Shown piece by piece: positions 16,144-24,200 of a DNA stretch of 64,000 bases (position 1 is its first letter; every line of letters begins with the position of its first letter). The position numbers and the translations under genes were made by a program. The stretch is from Vulcanimicrobiota bacterium (GTDB lineage: Bacteria; Vulcanimicrobiota; Xenobia; Xenobiales; JADMJV01). The notes beneath the pieces were generated by a model. That model saw nothing but the letters and a program-made list of their open reading frames with translations. It searched no databases and was not told where the DNA came from. The DNA is taken from the NCBI GenBank assembly GCA_017307785.1, contig JAFKGI010000004.1, positions 186,001 through 250,000 of the forward strand, given 5' to 3'.

Positions 16144-17700
16144 GTGCTGATCCGAGACTCGTTCGCGCCCGTTTCCCTGCCGAAACCGGCGCGCACCACC
16201 CGCAAGCCTGCTCCCGCCCAGGACCAGGCTCAGCTTTCGGTCGCCTCGCAGCTACAGCAATGCCCGATCGGCCCGCAGCTCAGCACCCTGACCCGCTCGC
16301 TCAGCCGGCAGAACCGCGCCGCCGGGGAATGCGCCGCCACTCAGGCCGCCGGCGGTCCCACCCAGGCAGGCGCCGCCCAGATCCAGGCGCAGATGCGTCA
16401 GGGCCTTTGCCCCTACCTGTCGCAAGCCACCCAGAACAACCCCGCCCGGGACTGGTCGGCCCTCAATCTGCTGCGCGAAGGCCTGGAGCAGGGCCACACC
16501 GATCCCATCGACTTCCTCCACGGCGTGCACGAGAACTACGGTCCCAGCGTCCAGGTCGGCGACGTGCTTTTCGAATCCCGCCCCGACGTGGTGGGTCAGA
16601 TCCTGGTGGCCACCGAGAACCCCTCGGCCGACAAGAATAAGTTCGCCAAGTCCACCCTGCAAAAGCACTCTCTCGGCCAGGTCTACGGCGATCACACCAT
16701 CTTCCTGGAATCCGGCGCCGACTGGAAAGCCCAGCGCAAAAGCCTGACCCCGCATTTCGTGGGCCAGGCCGTGCTCTCCGAAGAGAACCATCAGCATCTT
16801 CAGGATCTCACCGACAAGCACCTCAACGCTCTGCCGGTGGGCGTTCCCGTTGACCTCAATCTCAAGCTACGAACCCTCTCCCTGGACGTAGCCCTCAGCC
16901 ATATGTTCGGCCAGAACCTCGAACTGAACGAGTTGGAACAGCTGGCCGGTCTCTTCGAACGGGGCGGCAAACTGGCGCAGCACAAGCTTTTCGGCATCGA
17001 GCACCAGGACCCGCAACTGCACGAACAGATGAATCAGGTGGCCGACCGCTTGATCGCCACCCCCACCCCGGCCCCGATGTTGCAGACCCTGCTGGCCGCC
17101 CCCGAAGCCAAAGACCGCAAATGGCTGCGCGAGCAGGTGCTGATGCTGACCATGCTGGGCCACGAAACCACCGCCAATCTTTTGACCTACAGCGCCGCCG
17201 AACTGGCCGCCCATCCCCAGGATCTGGCCGAACTACGCGCCGAGTACGCGGCCACCATCGGCAACGCTCGCCCCACCGTCGATCAGACCACCGGCCTCAA
17301 GTTCACCCGCAACGCCATCAAAGAAACCACTCGCGAACACGCTCCCAACTACTTGATCAGCCGCGAAGCTCTGGAAGACGTAGAAATCGAGGGAATGCGC
17401 CTGAGCGCCGGTACCCAGGTGCTGATGTCCGTTCAGGACACCAACCGGCTGCCGGACAACGACTGGGACCCGGACCGCGCCGGCGGCAAGATCTTCTCTT
17501 TCGGCGGCGGTACGCGCGTGTGTATGGGCCAGGTGTTGGCCCGTCTCGAGGCGGCGGTGGTGCTTTCCCAGCTGATGACGCGCTTTGACTTGGAACCTAC
17601 CGCTACCACAGACCTGGCGCCCAAGTCCGACTTTTCCAGTCGCCCGCAAGATGCCCATTACACCTTACATAGAACTGACATTGCGCAAATAGAAGGCTGA
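16144..17700 (+). CDS. Cytochrome P450 with disordered N-terminal leader
   Basis: A 518-residue haem monooxygenase. The I-helix oxygen-activation motif is MLGHETTAN, the ExxR motif is KETTREH, and the haem-thiolate loop is FSFGGGTRVCMGQ with C460. The first 75 or so residues (VLIRDSFAPVSLPKPARTTR onward) are rich in Pro, Ala and Gln with no membrane helix, resembling the leaders on other proteins in this window. GTG 16144 is the first start after the divergent gene. No ferredoxin or reductase gene is nearby; the substrate is unknown. Its 3' end contains the Pho-box-like element for the following operon. Confidence 0.9.
   Translation: MLIRDSFAPVSLPKPARTTRKPAPAQDQAQLSVASQLQQCPIGPQLSTLTRSLSRQNRAAGECAATQAAGGPTQAGAAQIQAQMRQGLCPYLSQATQNNPARDWSALNLLREGLEQGHTDPIDFLHGVHENYGPSVQVGDVLFESRPDVVGQILVATENPSADKNKFAKSTLQKHSLGQVYGDHTIFLESGADWKAQRKSLTPHFVGQAVLSEENHQHLQDLTDKHLNALPVGVPVDLNLKLRTLSLDVALSHMFGQNLELNELEQLAGLFERGGKLAQHKLFGIEHQDPQLHEQMNQVADRLIATPTPAPMLQTLLAAPEAKDRKWLREQVLMLTMLGHETTANLLTYSAAELAAHPQDLAELRAEYAATIGNARPTVDQTTGLKFTRNAIKETTREHAPNYLISREALEDVEIEGMRLSAGTQVLMSVQDTNRLPDNDWDPDRAGGKIFSFGGGTRVCMGQVLARLEAAVVLSQLMTRFDLEPTATTDLAPKSDFSSRPQDAHYTLHRTDIAQIEG
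17664..17681 (+). promoter_or_regulatory. Pho-box-like element before the phoB/phoRU operon
   Basis: CTTACATAGAACTGACAT matches the E. coli Pho box CTGTCATA(A/T)A(A/T)CTGTCA(C/T) at 14 of 18 positions and has the typical 11-bp direct repeat (ACAT at both halves). The same element, 15 of 18 identical, lies before pit. It sits inside the P450 3' end, 46 bp before the first gene of the phosphate operon. PhoB-type regulators bind such repeats. Confidence 0.5.
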
Positions 17701-17726
17701 CCTGGGGGGCATAGAGTGCCTCCATT

Positions 17727-17984
17727 ATGTCATACCTTTCATGCATTGATGAACTTTCCAATCCCTGGCTTTGCCAGCAAGCCCTCACCGATCAGTTGGT
17801 GGTGGAAATCCGCCAGCTGCGCGGCAATCAGGAGATGGCCCAGAAGCTCGAGCAGAACTGGCTTCAGGTGGTGGGAATCCACCGCGCCAGCGCCTGCGCC
17901 ACCAGCGGCAAGTTGCGCCTCAGCTACGATTTGCGCCGCTTCTCGCGCAGCCAGCTGAAGGCCCGGGTGACCGCGGGGGCGTAG
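17727..17984 (+). CDS. Small protein heading the phosphate regulator operon
   Basis: An 85-residue, mostly helical protein (MSYLSCIDELSNPWLCQQAL, then LVVEIRQLRGNQEMAQKLEQ) with a basic C-terminal third (KLRLSYDLRRFSRSQLKARV). No family recognised. It lies between the Pho-box-like element and the PhoB gene, ending 8 bp before it, which supports co-transcription. Possible roles include a small adaptor or anti-activator, but there is no sequence evidence for either. It could be a non-coding leader with an accidental frame; the well-formed helical pattern argues against that. Confidence 0.55.
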   Translation: MSYLSCIDELSNPWLCQQALTDQLVVEIRQLRGNQEMAQKLEQNWLQVVGIHRASACATSGKLRLSYDLRRFSRSQLKARVTAGA

Positions 17985-17992
17985 TCTCCCGG

Positions 17993-18694
17993 GTGAACTC
18001 TCCCGCCCGCGTCCTGATCATCGACGACGAGAAAAACATCGTCGAAGCTTTGCGTTACAACCTCGACCGGGAAGGTTTCGAGACTCTTTTTGCCTTCGAC
18101 GGGCTGACCGGACTGGAACTGGCCCGCACCCAACTGCCCGACCTGATCATCTCCGACTGGATGTTGCCCGGCCTGACCGGACTGGAGTTGTGCCGGCGCC
18201 TTTCCGCGCTGGAGGAGACCAAGCACATCCCCATTATTCTGCTGACGGTGCGCTCCGACGAGACCGACAAGGTGCTGGGCCTGGAGATGGGCGCTCACGA
18301 TTACGTCACCAAGCCGTTTTCCACCCGCGAAATGGTGGCCCGCGTCAAAGCCGCCCTGCGTCGTCAGGAAACGCTGAGCGCCCCCCGCGTTCAAGAAGAA
18401 ATGTTCAGCCTGGGATCGCTGAAAGTGGACTGGGCCCGCCACCGAGCTTTTCTGGACAACGAACCGCTGGAGTTGACCTCCAAGGAATTTCATTTGCTCA
18501 AGGCGCTGGTCGAAGCCAAAGGCCGCGTGCTCAGCCGCGAGCAGCTGCTGGATCAGGTCTGGGACTACGAGCAGGCCAGCAATGTCAGCACCCGCACCGT
18601 CGATCTGCACGTCAGTCAGCTGCGTCGCAAGCTCGGCCCCGTCTCCCGCCAGTTGGTGACGGTCAAGAACGCCGGTTACCGCCTGGATGCCTGA
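17993..18694 (+). CDS. phoB: PhoB-type OmpR-family response regulator
   Basis: A 233-residue regulator. The receiver domain has acidic residues D11, D12, phospho-acceptor D55 (LIISDWMLPG), and a conserved KPF (YVTKPFSTREM). The C-terminal winged helix includes LTSKEFHLLKALVEAKGRVL and TVDLHVSQLRRKLG and ends VKNAGYRLDA. It overlaps the PhoR-PhoU gene by 8 bp. The partner kinase carries a PhoU domain, and pit lies nearby, so control of phosphate genes through the two Pho-box-like elements is the best reading. The phoB symbol rests on this context. Confidence 0.85.
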   Translation: MNSPARVLIIDDEKNIVEALRYNLDREGFETLFAFDGLTGLELARTQLPDLIISDWMLPGLTGLELCRRLSALEETKHIPIILLTVRSDETDKVLGLEMGAHDYVTKPFSTREMVARVKAALRRQETLSAPRVQEEMFSLGSLKVDWARHRAFLDNEPLELTSKEFHLLKALVEAKGRVLSREQLLDQVWDYEQASNVSTRTVDLHVSQLRRKLGPVSRQLVTVKNAGYRLDA

Positions 18695-20462
18695 TAGCTT
18701 CGAGCACTTTTTAGCCGAGCGCCTGCAGGCCGAGGCCATTCTCGAGTCCCTGGCCGAGGGAGTGGTGGCCGTCGACGCGGCCGGCGACTTTGTAGCCATC
18801 AATCCGGCTGCCCGCGCACTTTTGGGCATGGGGCAGCAGCCCGTCATCGGCGCCAGTCTCTATGAAACGGTGCGTCAGCACGATCTTCACGAACTGGTGC
18901 GCGAGGTCATGTATACCGGACGTCTGACCCTGCGAGACGTGCCGCTCTTCGCTCCTCGCGAGAGAATCTTGCGCGCCCAGGGCGTGCCCTGTCTGGCCCC
19001 CGGCCCGGGCGGTGCTCGGGTGGTTTTGCTGCTGCAGGACGTCACCGACCAGCATCGCTACGACCAGCTGCGCCGCGAGTTCGTGGCCAATGTCTCGCAC
19101 GAGCTGAAAAGTCCGCTTACTTCGATTCGCAGTCTGACCGAAACGTTGCTCGACGGAGGTCTTGAGGATCCGGGCTGCAACCGTCGATTCGTTTCGCTAA
19201 TCGAAGAGGATTCGACGCGCCTGGCCCGCTTGATCGACGATCTGCTGATCCTCTCCCAGGTAGAGTCGCGGGCCATCCCCCTGCGGCTCTCGGCGGTGGA
19301 ACTGGATCAGGTGGTCACCCAGGTGCTGGCTCCCCGCGAAGTGCTGGTGGCCGAGCGCAAGGTCAAGATCATCCGTCGAGTGGATCCGGAATTGCTGGTG
19401 CGAGCCGACCCTGACCGCCTGCGCCAGGTGCTGGACAATCTGCTGGACAACGCTATCAAATACAGCCCGGTCGGGGGAAGGGTGGAAATTCTCGCCTATC
19501 CGGTGGAAAACCATCGAGTCCAGGTGCGGGTTCACGACCAAGGTCCGGGCATCCCCCCCGAGGCCCGCGCCCGCGTTTTCGAGCGTTTCTACCGGGTGGA
19601 TAAGAACCGCGCCCGCGAGTTGGGCGGCACCGGTCTGGGCCTGTCGATCGTCAAGCATATCGTGGAATCCCACGGCGGCCGCACCTGGGTGGAGGGCACG
19701 GTGGGGGAGGGCAGTCAGTTTTGCTTCACCCTGGCCCTGGCCACCCACCGCGAGGACGAAGTGGTGGCCAATGCGCCCGATTCGGTGGAAGCCAGCGTAG
19801 CTTCGCTACCGCCGGTGGAAGATGAGCTGGGCCACCTGCAGGAGCGCTTGCTGGTGATGGCCGGTCTGGTGGAGGAAGCGGTGGGCCGCTCGGTGCAAGC
19901 GCTGGTGCTGCGCGACGCCAAACTGGCCCGCCAAGTGCTGGAGCGCGACCGCGTCATCGACCAGTCCGAGTTGGTCATCGACGAAATCTGCCTGCGCCTG
20001 CTGGCCGAACGCCACGCCGCCGGCATGGACCTGCGCCTCATCGCTATGGCCTTCAAGATCAACTCGGATCTGGAGCGCATCGGCGACCTGGCCGTCAACA
20101 TCGCCGAACGTACCCTGGACCTGCTGCGCCAGCCGCTCTTGCTACCGCTGGTGGATATCCAGACCATGGCCGAGCAAGTGCAGACCATGGTCAAAGCCAG
20201 TCTGGACGCGTTGGTGCAGCGCGACGTCGAGGGAGCCCTGGAAGTGTGCCGCCGCGACATCGTGGTCGACAGCCTCAACCGCCAGGTCTTCGAAACCATG
20301 CTGGGGCTGATGTCGAGTCAGCCCCAGAGTGCGGAACGAGCGGTGGCCCTCCTGCTGGTCGGCCGCTCCCTCGAGCGCATCGCCGACCACGCCACCAACA
20401 TCGCCGAGAACGTGGTCTACCTGGTGACCGGTCGCACCGTCAAACACCGCGGGTCGCTCTAA
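18687..20462 (+). CDS. Soluble PhoR histidine kinase fused to PhoU
   Basis: A 591-residue fusion. Residues 10-120 form a PAS domain (GVVAVDAAGDFVAINPAARA); H138 is in FVANVSHELKSPLTSIRS; the ATPase motifs are LLDNAIKYS, VHDQGPGIP and GGTGLGLSIVKHIVE. From about residue 378 to the end is a complete PhoU: two three-helix bundles with the metal/Pho-associated E-x-x-x-D motifs in SDLERIGDLAVNIAER and RSLERIADHATNIAE. No membrane helix is present, unlike classical PhoR. PhoU normally relays transporter state to PhoR as a separate protein; here the relay is covalent. A compact hairpin follows the stop codon. Confidence 0.93.
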   Translation: MPDSFEHFLAERLQAEAILESLAEGVVAVDAAGDFVAINPAARALLGMGQQPVIGASLYETVRQHDLHELVREVMYTGRLTLRDVPLFAPRERILRAQGVPCLAPGPGGARVVLLLQDVTDQHRYDQLRREFVANVSHELKSPLTSIRSLTETLLDGGLEDPGCNRRFVSLIEEDSTRLARLIDDLLILSQVESRAIPLRLSAVELDQVVTQVLAPREVLVAERKVKIIRRVDPELLVRADPDRLRQVLDNLLDNAIKYSPVGGRVEILAYPVENHRVQVRVHDQGPGIPPEARARVFERFYRVDKNRARELGGTGLGLSIVKHIVESHGGRTWVEGTVGEGSQFCFTLALATHREDEVVANAPDSVEASVASLPPVEDELGHLQERLLVMAGLVEEAVGRSVQALVLRDAKLARQVLERDRVIDQSELVIDEICLRLLAERHAAGMDLRLIAMAFKINSDLERIGDLAVNIAERTLDLLRQPLLLPLVDIQTMAEQVQTMVKASLDALVQRDVEGALEVCRRDIVVDSLNRQVFETMLGLMSSQPQSAERAVALLLVGRSLERIADHATNIAENVVYLVTGRTVKHRGSL

Positions 20463-20464
20463 GC

Positions 20465-20480
20465 CCTCGCGGGCGCGAGG
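20465..20480 (+). terminator. Short perfect hairpin after the phoR-phoU fusion
   Basis: CCTCGCG-GG-CGCGAGG forms a 7-bp stem with a 2-base loop three bases beyond the stop codon. A second small palindrome, GGCCTCAGGCC, follows at about 20493. There is no T run, so intrinsic termination is uncertain; it may protect the mRNA end or slow transcription before the convergent toxin gene. Confidence 0.35.
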
Positions 20481-20518
20481 ACCGCAAACGCCGGCCTCAG
20501 GCCCGCGCCGTCTCGCTA

Positions 20519-20827
20519 CTAGCCCTTCAGGCGCTGGAGAAGCTCGGAGATTCTCCGGGCGGAATGCCATACGGTGAGAATGACAACCTCCTGTGGCTTC
20601 ACCAGGTAGGCAATCCGATAGCGGCCGACAATCCGTTCGCGGACATTTTCTTGCTCTAGTTCCGGTATCTGCCGCCCCAACCAGGGGTTGTCGCAAACGG
20701 CTCTGGCCGCGTAGTAGAGTTGGCGGGCCACTTTGGCCGCCTGCTTTGGGTTTTCCAGGGCAATGTATTCGTAAATCTCGTCGAGGTCCTCGGCTGCCTG
20801 AGCTTGCCAGGTTAGTCGGTAAGCCAT
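20519..20827 (-). CDS. ParE/RelE-superfamily toxin
   Basis: A 102-residue protein with the ParE pattern: AEDLDEIYEYIALENP near the start, helix AKVARQLYYAARAVCDNP, LGRQIPEL, then the basic strand RERIVGRYRIAYLVKPQEVVIL and the final VWHSARRISELLQRL. ParE toxins poison gyrase and RelE toxins cut mRNA; the W-H-x-x-R-R end resembles ParE. It overlaps the upstream antitoxin-like gene by 16 bp. The pair sits between the phosphate regulator genes and pit, so it may be a recent insertion or a passenger. Confidence 0.88.
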   Translation of the reverse strand: MAYRLTWQAQAAEDLDEIYEYIALENPKQAAKVARQLYYAARAVCDNPWLGRQIPELEQENVRERIVGRYRIAYLVKPQEVVILTVWHSARRISELLQRLKG

Positions 20828-21006
20828 CGACCAAAGCGCTGTTGAGCCGCCTCGTCCGTGAGGCAGTCCTCACCTCGCTCGGCGGACTCCAAGCGTTGCT
20901 GCAGGGTCAAGCGATAGGCAAGTTGGTCAATCACTTGATGAACGTCGAAGTCGCTGTCAGGGATGTCCTGAATCAGCTTGAGAACTTCTTGCTTGGTCAG
21001 ATTCAT
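20812..21006 (-). CDS. Antitoxin-like partner of the ParE toxin
   Basis: A 64-residue acidic protein: MNLTKQEVLKLIQDIPDSDF, then VHQVIDQLAYRLTLQQRLES, then a short C-terminal tail with ERGEDCLTDEAAQQRFGRW. The N-terminal half predicts a short DNA-binding or dimerisation unit and the tail a toxin-wrapping helix. Such small antitoxins are common before ParE genes. Stop and toxin start overlap by 16 bp. An inverted repeat 20 bp upstream could be its operator. Confidence 0.75.
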   Translation of the reverse strand: MNLTKQEVLKLIQDIPDSDFDVHQVIDQLAYRLTLQQRLESAERGEDCLTDEAAQQRFGRWLTD

Positions 21007-21025
21007 ATCTTTGTAGGTTTTCTTT

Positions 21026-21047
21026 CTGGAGGTCGGCTAACCTCCAG
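21026..21047. promoter_or_regulatory. Inverted repeat between pit and the toxin-antitoxin pair
   Basis: CTGGAGGT and ACCTCCAG form a perfect 8-bp inverted repeat around CGGCTA. It lies 20 bp before the antitoxin start and 13 bp after the pit stop. It may be the autoregulatory operator typical of toxin-antitoxin operons, or a hairpin at the end of pit; no T run follows on the minus strand, which favours the operator. Confidence 0.4.
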
Positions 21048-21060
21048 CGCACAGTCAGCC

Positions 21061-22440
21061 CTACCTACCGGCCAGCCCCAGATACAACCCCAGGGCCAGT
21101 GTGATGCAGGCCGGCAGGGTCAGCACCCAGGCCAGGCAGATGCTATACAGCGTCTTGCGCTGCAGCTGACACTTCTGGGCTGCCATCGAACCGGCGATAC
21201 CCGACGAGAGCACGTGGGTGGTGCTGACCGGCATCTTCATCACGTCGGCCAGCAAAATCGTGGAGGCGGCCACCAGTTGGGCGGCCGCGCCCTGTCCGTA
21301 GGTCAGGCCTTCCTTGCCGATCTTCTCGCCCACCGTCACCACGATGCGCTTCCAACCGACCATCGTGCCCAGGCCGAGAGCCAGAGCCACGGCCACCTTG
21401 ACCCAGTCGGCCACATACTCGATAGGAGCTTCCAGCGCGCGGGCCGCTTCCAGCATCGAAGCCGCCTGAGGTCTGCCCTGGCCGGCCAGCTTGCGCAGGC
21501 AGCGAGCCTGCAATCCCGTCAGATTGCGGAAAGCCACCCGGTCTTCGCCGGACAAGCGACTCAAATCGGTGCCCCAGATCCGGGCCGAGTCGGCCAGCGA
21601 CTGGCGCAATCCTTGAGGCACGGCCGTTCCGTGCAGATAGCCTTCCAGCTCCTGCTTGAGCGGCACCCGAGCGTGTCCCTCGGGCAAAACCTCGACCATC
21701 TGCCGGCAGGCCGCCTGGGCCTTGAGGTTGAGGGCCGGGTCGCCCTGCAGGTTCAGGGCAAAGGTGGCCGGAGCCATGCCGATGAGAATCAGCATCACCA
21801 GACCCATGCCCTTCTGTCCATCGTTGGAGCCGTGGGCGAAGCTGACGCCGCCGCAGGTGGCGATGAGCAGACCCCGGATCCACAGCGGCGGCGGTGCGTC
21901 GCCGGTTTGCGGCGCCTGAAACAGCCGTTCATCGCTGCTCAGCCGGCGCATCAAGCGCAGCATCAAGTAAGAACACAAGAAACCGAAGAGCGGTGAAATC
22001 AGCAGGGCGGCGGTGATGGCGCGAGCCTTGTCCCAGGCCACGCCGTCCTGTAGCGGCACTCCTTGCTGAATGCAGAATCCCATCGAGGCGCCCAGAATGG
22101 AGCCGATCAGGGCGTGACTGGAAGAAGCCGGAATTCCCAGAAACCAGGTGCCCAGGTTCCAAATCATGGCCGCGCCCAGCACCGCAAAAATCATGGCCAG
22201 GCCGCCGGTGGCCGACAAGGCCTCCATCGGGAAGAGATGGACGATGGAGTAGGCCACGCCTACTCCGGCCATCATCACGCCGGCAAAGTTCAAAAGTCCA
22301 GAAAACAAAACCGCCCAATGGCTTTTCATTGAGCGGGTGTAAATGACCGTGGCCACAGCGTTGGCCGTATCGTGGAAACCGTTGACGAACTCGAAGGCCA
22401 GAGCGCCTCCAACTGCCAGTAGCAAAAGCAGACTGTGCAT
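21061..22440 (-). CDS. pit: Pit-family inorganic phosphate transporter
   Basis: A 459-residue inner-membrane carrier that imports metal-phosphate with protons or sodium. The N-terminal half has FEFVNGFHDTANAVATVIYT and the C-terminal half the matching repeat with MPVSTTHVLSSGIAGSMAA, the two signature repeats of the PiT family. GGVSFAHGSNDGQKGMGLVM marks the second repeat start. A soluble central loop of about 120 residues (about 230-350) splits the protein. AAGGAAAACCT before the ATG is a good ribosome site. It lies close to the PhoR-PhoU gene and has the Pho-box-like element 88 bp upstream. Confidence 0.95.
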   Translation of the reverse strand: MHSLLLLLAVGGALAFEFVNGFHDTANAVATVIYTRSMKSHWAVLFSGLLNFAGVMMAGVGVAYSIVHLFPMEALSATGGLAMIFAVLGAAMIWNLGTWFLGIPASSSHALIGSILGASMGFCIQQGVPLQDGVAWDKARAITAALLISPLFGFLCSYLMLRLMRRLSSDERLFQAPQTGDAPPPLWIRGLLIATCGGVSFAHGSNDGQKGMGLVMLILIGMAPATFALNLQGDPALNLKAQAACRQMVEVLPEGHARVPLKQELEGYLHGTAVPQGLRQSLADSARIWGTDLSRLSGEDRVAFRNLTGLQARCLRKLAGQGRPQAASMLEAARALEAPIEYVADWVKVAVALALGLGTMVGWKRIVVTVGEKIGKEGLTYGQGAAAQLVAASTILLADVMKMPVSTTHVLSSGIAGSMAAQKCQLQRKTLYSICLAWVLTLPACITLALGLYLGLAGR

Positions 22441-22527
22441 AGGTTTTCCTTAAGGAAAGATGGGTGACTTTTTGGGAAAGCCACCATATCCACCTTAGGT
22501 CACCCGAGTGCGAGGCCTTTGTCGTTC

Positions 22528-22545
22528 AAGTAAGGTCTATGTAAG
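22528..22545 (-). promoter_or_regulatory. Pho-box-like element before pit
   Basis: Read on the minus strand, CTTACATAGACCTTACTT differs at only three positions from the element before the phoB operon and shows a TTAC direct repeat with 11-bp spacing. It lies 88 bp upstream of the pit ATG. Match to the E. coli Pho box alone is modest (about 10 of 18), so the main support is the shared sequence at two phosphate loci. Confidence 0.45.
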
Positions 22546-22559
22546 AAAGTATCCACCGT

Positions 22560-23012
22560 TCACGAGTTGGCGTCGTAAAATTTGTCCGGGTCCAGCAGTC
22601 GTTTTTGAGCAGCCAGCGACCATTTTTTCAGCCCAAGACAGCGTACCAGATCCTTGAAATGGGAGCGAATGCTCTCGGTCGTGGTCTGGGGAATGACAAT
22701 GTTCTGGTCGCCAGCGGCCGGGTCGGGCAAACCCACCCCGATTTGCTTCCAGCTGTTGCCCTTCTGCACATAGTGAATCCAGCTGCAGTTGCCGCTATGC
22801 AGGTTCACCTGATGCAGGGCCAGACCGTGGATCGCTCCGTCCACCCGCACCAGTCGATAGACATGGGCCAGGCTGACGCAGTCGTGACCGGCGAAAGCCT
22901 GGGCGGCAAAGGCTTTCGCCACCCTGTCCGACTCCGCCTCGGGGAGTTCCTCCACCCGCGGCTGGGCCCAACCGGTCAGGGTCAGCAACAGAAGCACCCA
23001 GCAGATGCGCAC
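22560..23012 (-). CDS. Exported small protein of unknown function
   Basis: A 150-residue protein with a signal peptide (MRICWVLLLLTLTGWAQP). The mature protein has cysteines in FAGHDCVSLAHV, HSGNCSWIHYV and LVRCLGLKKW that could form disulfides, and a repeated HxVxRLVRVDG-like strand pattern. No family recognised. It follows the Gly-rich membrane protein by 10 bp on the same strand. The pit promoter region lies just downstream. Confidence 0.7.
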   Translation of the reverse strand: MRICWVLLLLTLTGWAQPRVEELPEAESDRVAKAFAAQAFAGHDCVSLAHVYRLVRVDGAIHGLALHQVNLHSGNCSWIHYVQKGNSWKQIGVGLPDPAAGDQNIVIPQTTTESIRSHFKDLVRCLGLKKWSLAAQKRLLDPDKFYDANS

Positions 23013-23022
23013 GGTGGGGCTC

Positions 23023-23499
23023 TCAGGACTTCTTAGCCAGAATGCGACCGATCAGAGAGCCGACGAAACCGGCCGGCACCGCCGCCGCCAGTCCCAGCGC
23101 GACACCGGCCGCCGGGTGAGCAAAAGAACCGAATGCAGCGCCGGCCGCTCCTCCCAGCACCGCGCCGATCATCGCTCCTTTGCCGGTGTGATTGGAGTTG
23201 CCACCCATCATGTTGGCCACATCCCCGATCAAGCCCACCGCTCCCAGGACCACCGTGCCGATCATGGCGCCCGATGCGATTCCGGCCAGCAGCGAACCCG
23301 AAGTTCCGGCGTAATAGCCCAGAGCGGCGGCACCGGCGGCAGCCACCGTTCCCATAACCCGGGGTAAGAACTTCGGCTCCGGTTTCTGCACCGGGCTCGG
23401 CTGAAACGAGTCCTGCGGGCCCTCGACGGGCGGCTGTGGCCGCTCTCCCGGAGCTTTCAAAGTGCGCAGTTGCTGAGACGGTAAATTCTGAATTTTCAT
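23023..23499 (-). CDS. Leader-bearing glycine-zipper membrane protein
   Basis: A 158-residue protein. Residues 1-45 are a polar, proline-rich leader beginning MKIQNLPSQQLRTLK with DSFQPSP at 30-36. The rest is almost entirely small residues in four or five hydrophobic stretches (VAAAGAAALGYYAGTSGSLL, GAMIGAVLGGAAGAAFGSF, AAAVPAGFVGSLIG), like glycine-zipper membrane proteins. It ends in RILAKKS. The leader matches those of the lipoprotein at 34083 and adenylate kinase at 38273. Function unknown. Confidence 0.75.
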   Translation of the reverse strand: MKIQNLPSQQLRTLKAPGERPQPPVEGPQDSFQPSPVQKPEPKFLPRVMGTVAAAGAAALGYYAGTSGSLLAGIASGAMIGTVVLGAVGLIGDVANMMGGNSNHTGKGAMIGAVLGGAAGAAFGSFAHPAAGVALGLAAAVPAGFVGSLIGRILAKKS

Positions 23500-23649
23500 A
23501 GCGAGCCCCTCGGAAACCGTTTTTGTATATCTGTTGGCACCAGCTTAGCCGGCCGAGGTGGTGAAAAGGTGGTGCGAGTCCTCGGGCTGTTAAAAGAATG
23601 TAAACGCCTCTGGTGGGAATTCTGCCCTACCTTCCTTAAATCACTCGCC

Positions 23650-24195
23650 ATGCAGTGGACGATCGAAAGCGTTTCTCCCAAGGGTTCTGTGCTGGCCAAT
23701 CTGCAAAGCCAGCGGGGCCTCGAAGCCACCCTGTATTTCCAGACCCCGCGGCGTTCCAAAGTGAAGGTCAACGGGGCCGAATACACCATTTTGGACAAAG
23801 ACGGCTTCTTCCGCCGCGACGTGCGCCTGATCGCCCCCGACGGCACCGTGGAAATCGCCGCTTCGGTCGGTTGGTCCGGACGCATGTGGTGGCTGCAGTC
23901 CGACGACAGCAAAGTCTTCTACGACTTCTCGGCCGACTGGAACCAGCACCGCGTAGTGCTCCAGGGCGACACCGAGGTCATGCGACTGCTACCGAGCTAT
24001 CACGGCAAAAAGCTGACCGGTTGTGAAGTGCGCGGCCTGACCGAGCACAAGTTCTGGAGCATCTACGCCTTCTACCTGATGGTTTACGACGAACGCGAAT
24101 CCCTGGAAAGCGCCAAACAGTGGTCCGACATCGGCCGAGGAGCCGGTGCCCTCTCCCTGGAGGTTGCCGCCGAAGCCATTTTCGGAAGCGGCTGA
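23650..24195 (+). CDS. Unrecognised 181-residue protein, LURP-like beta fold possible
   Basis: MQWTIESVSPKGSVLANLQS starts a beta-rich protein with many tryptophans and short strands (FYDFSADWNQHRVVLQGDTE, CEVRGLTEHKFWSIYAFYLM). No signal peptide or catalytic motif. The alternating strand pattern with a late hydrophobic helix recalls the LURP/Tubby-like C-terminal fold, but this is only an impression. ATG 23650 lies 150 bp beyond the divergent leader protein. The 39-bp tandem repeat starts just after its stop. Confidence 0.6.
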   Translation: MQWTIESVSPKGSVLANLQSQRGLEATLYFQTPRRSKVKVNGAEYTILDKDGFFRRDVRLIAPDGTVEIAASVGWSGRMWWLQSDDSKVFYDFSADWNQHRVVLQGDTEVMRLLPSYHGKKLTGCEVRGLTEHKFWSIYAFYLMVYDERESLESAKQWSDIGRGAGALSLEVAAEAIFGSG

Positions 24196-24200
24196 CCCGA

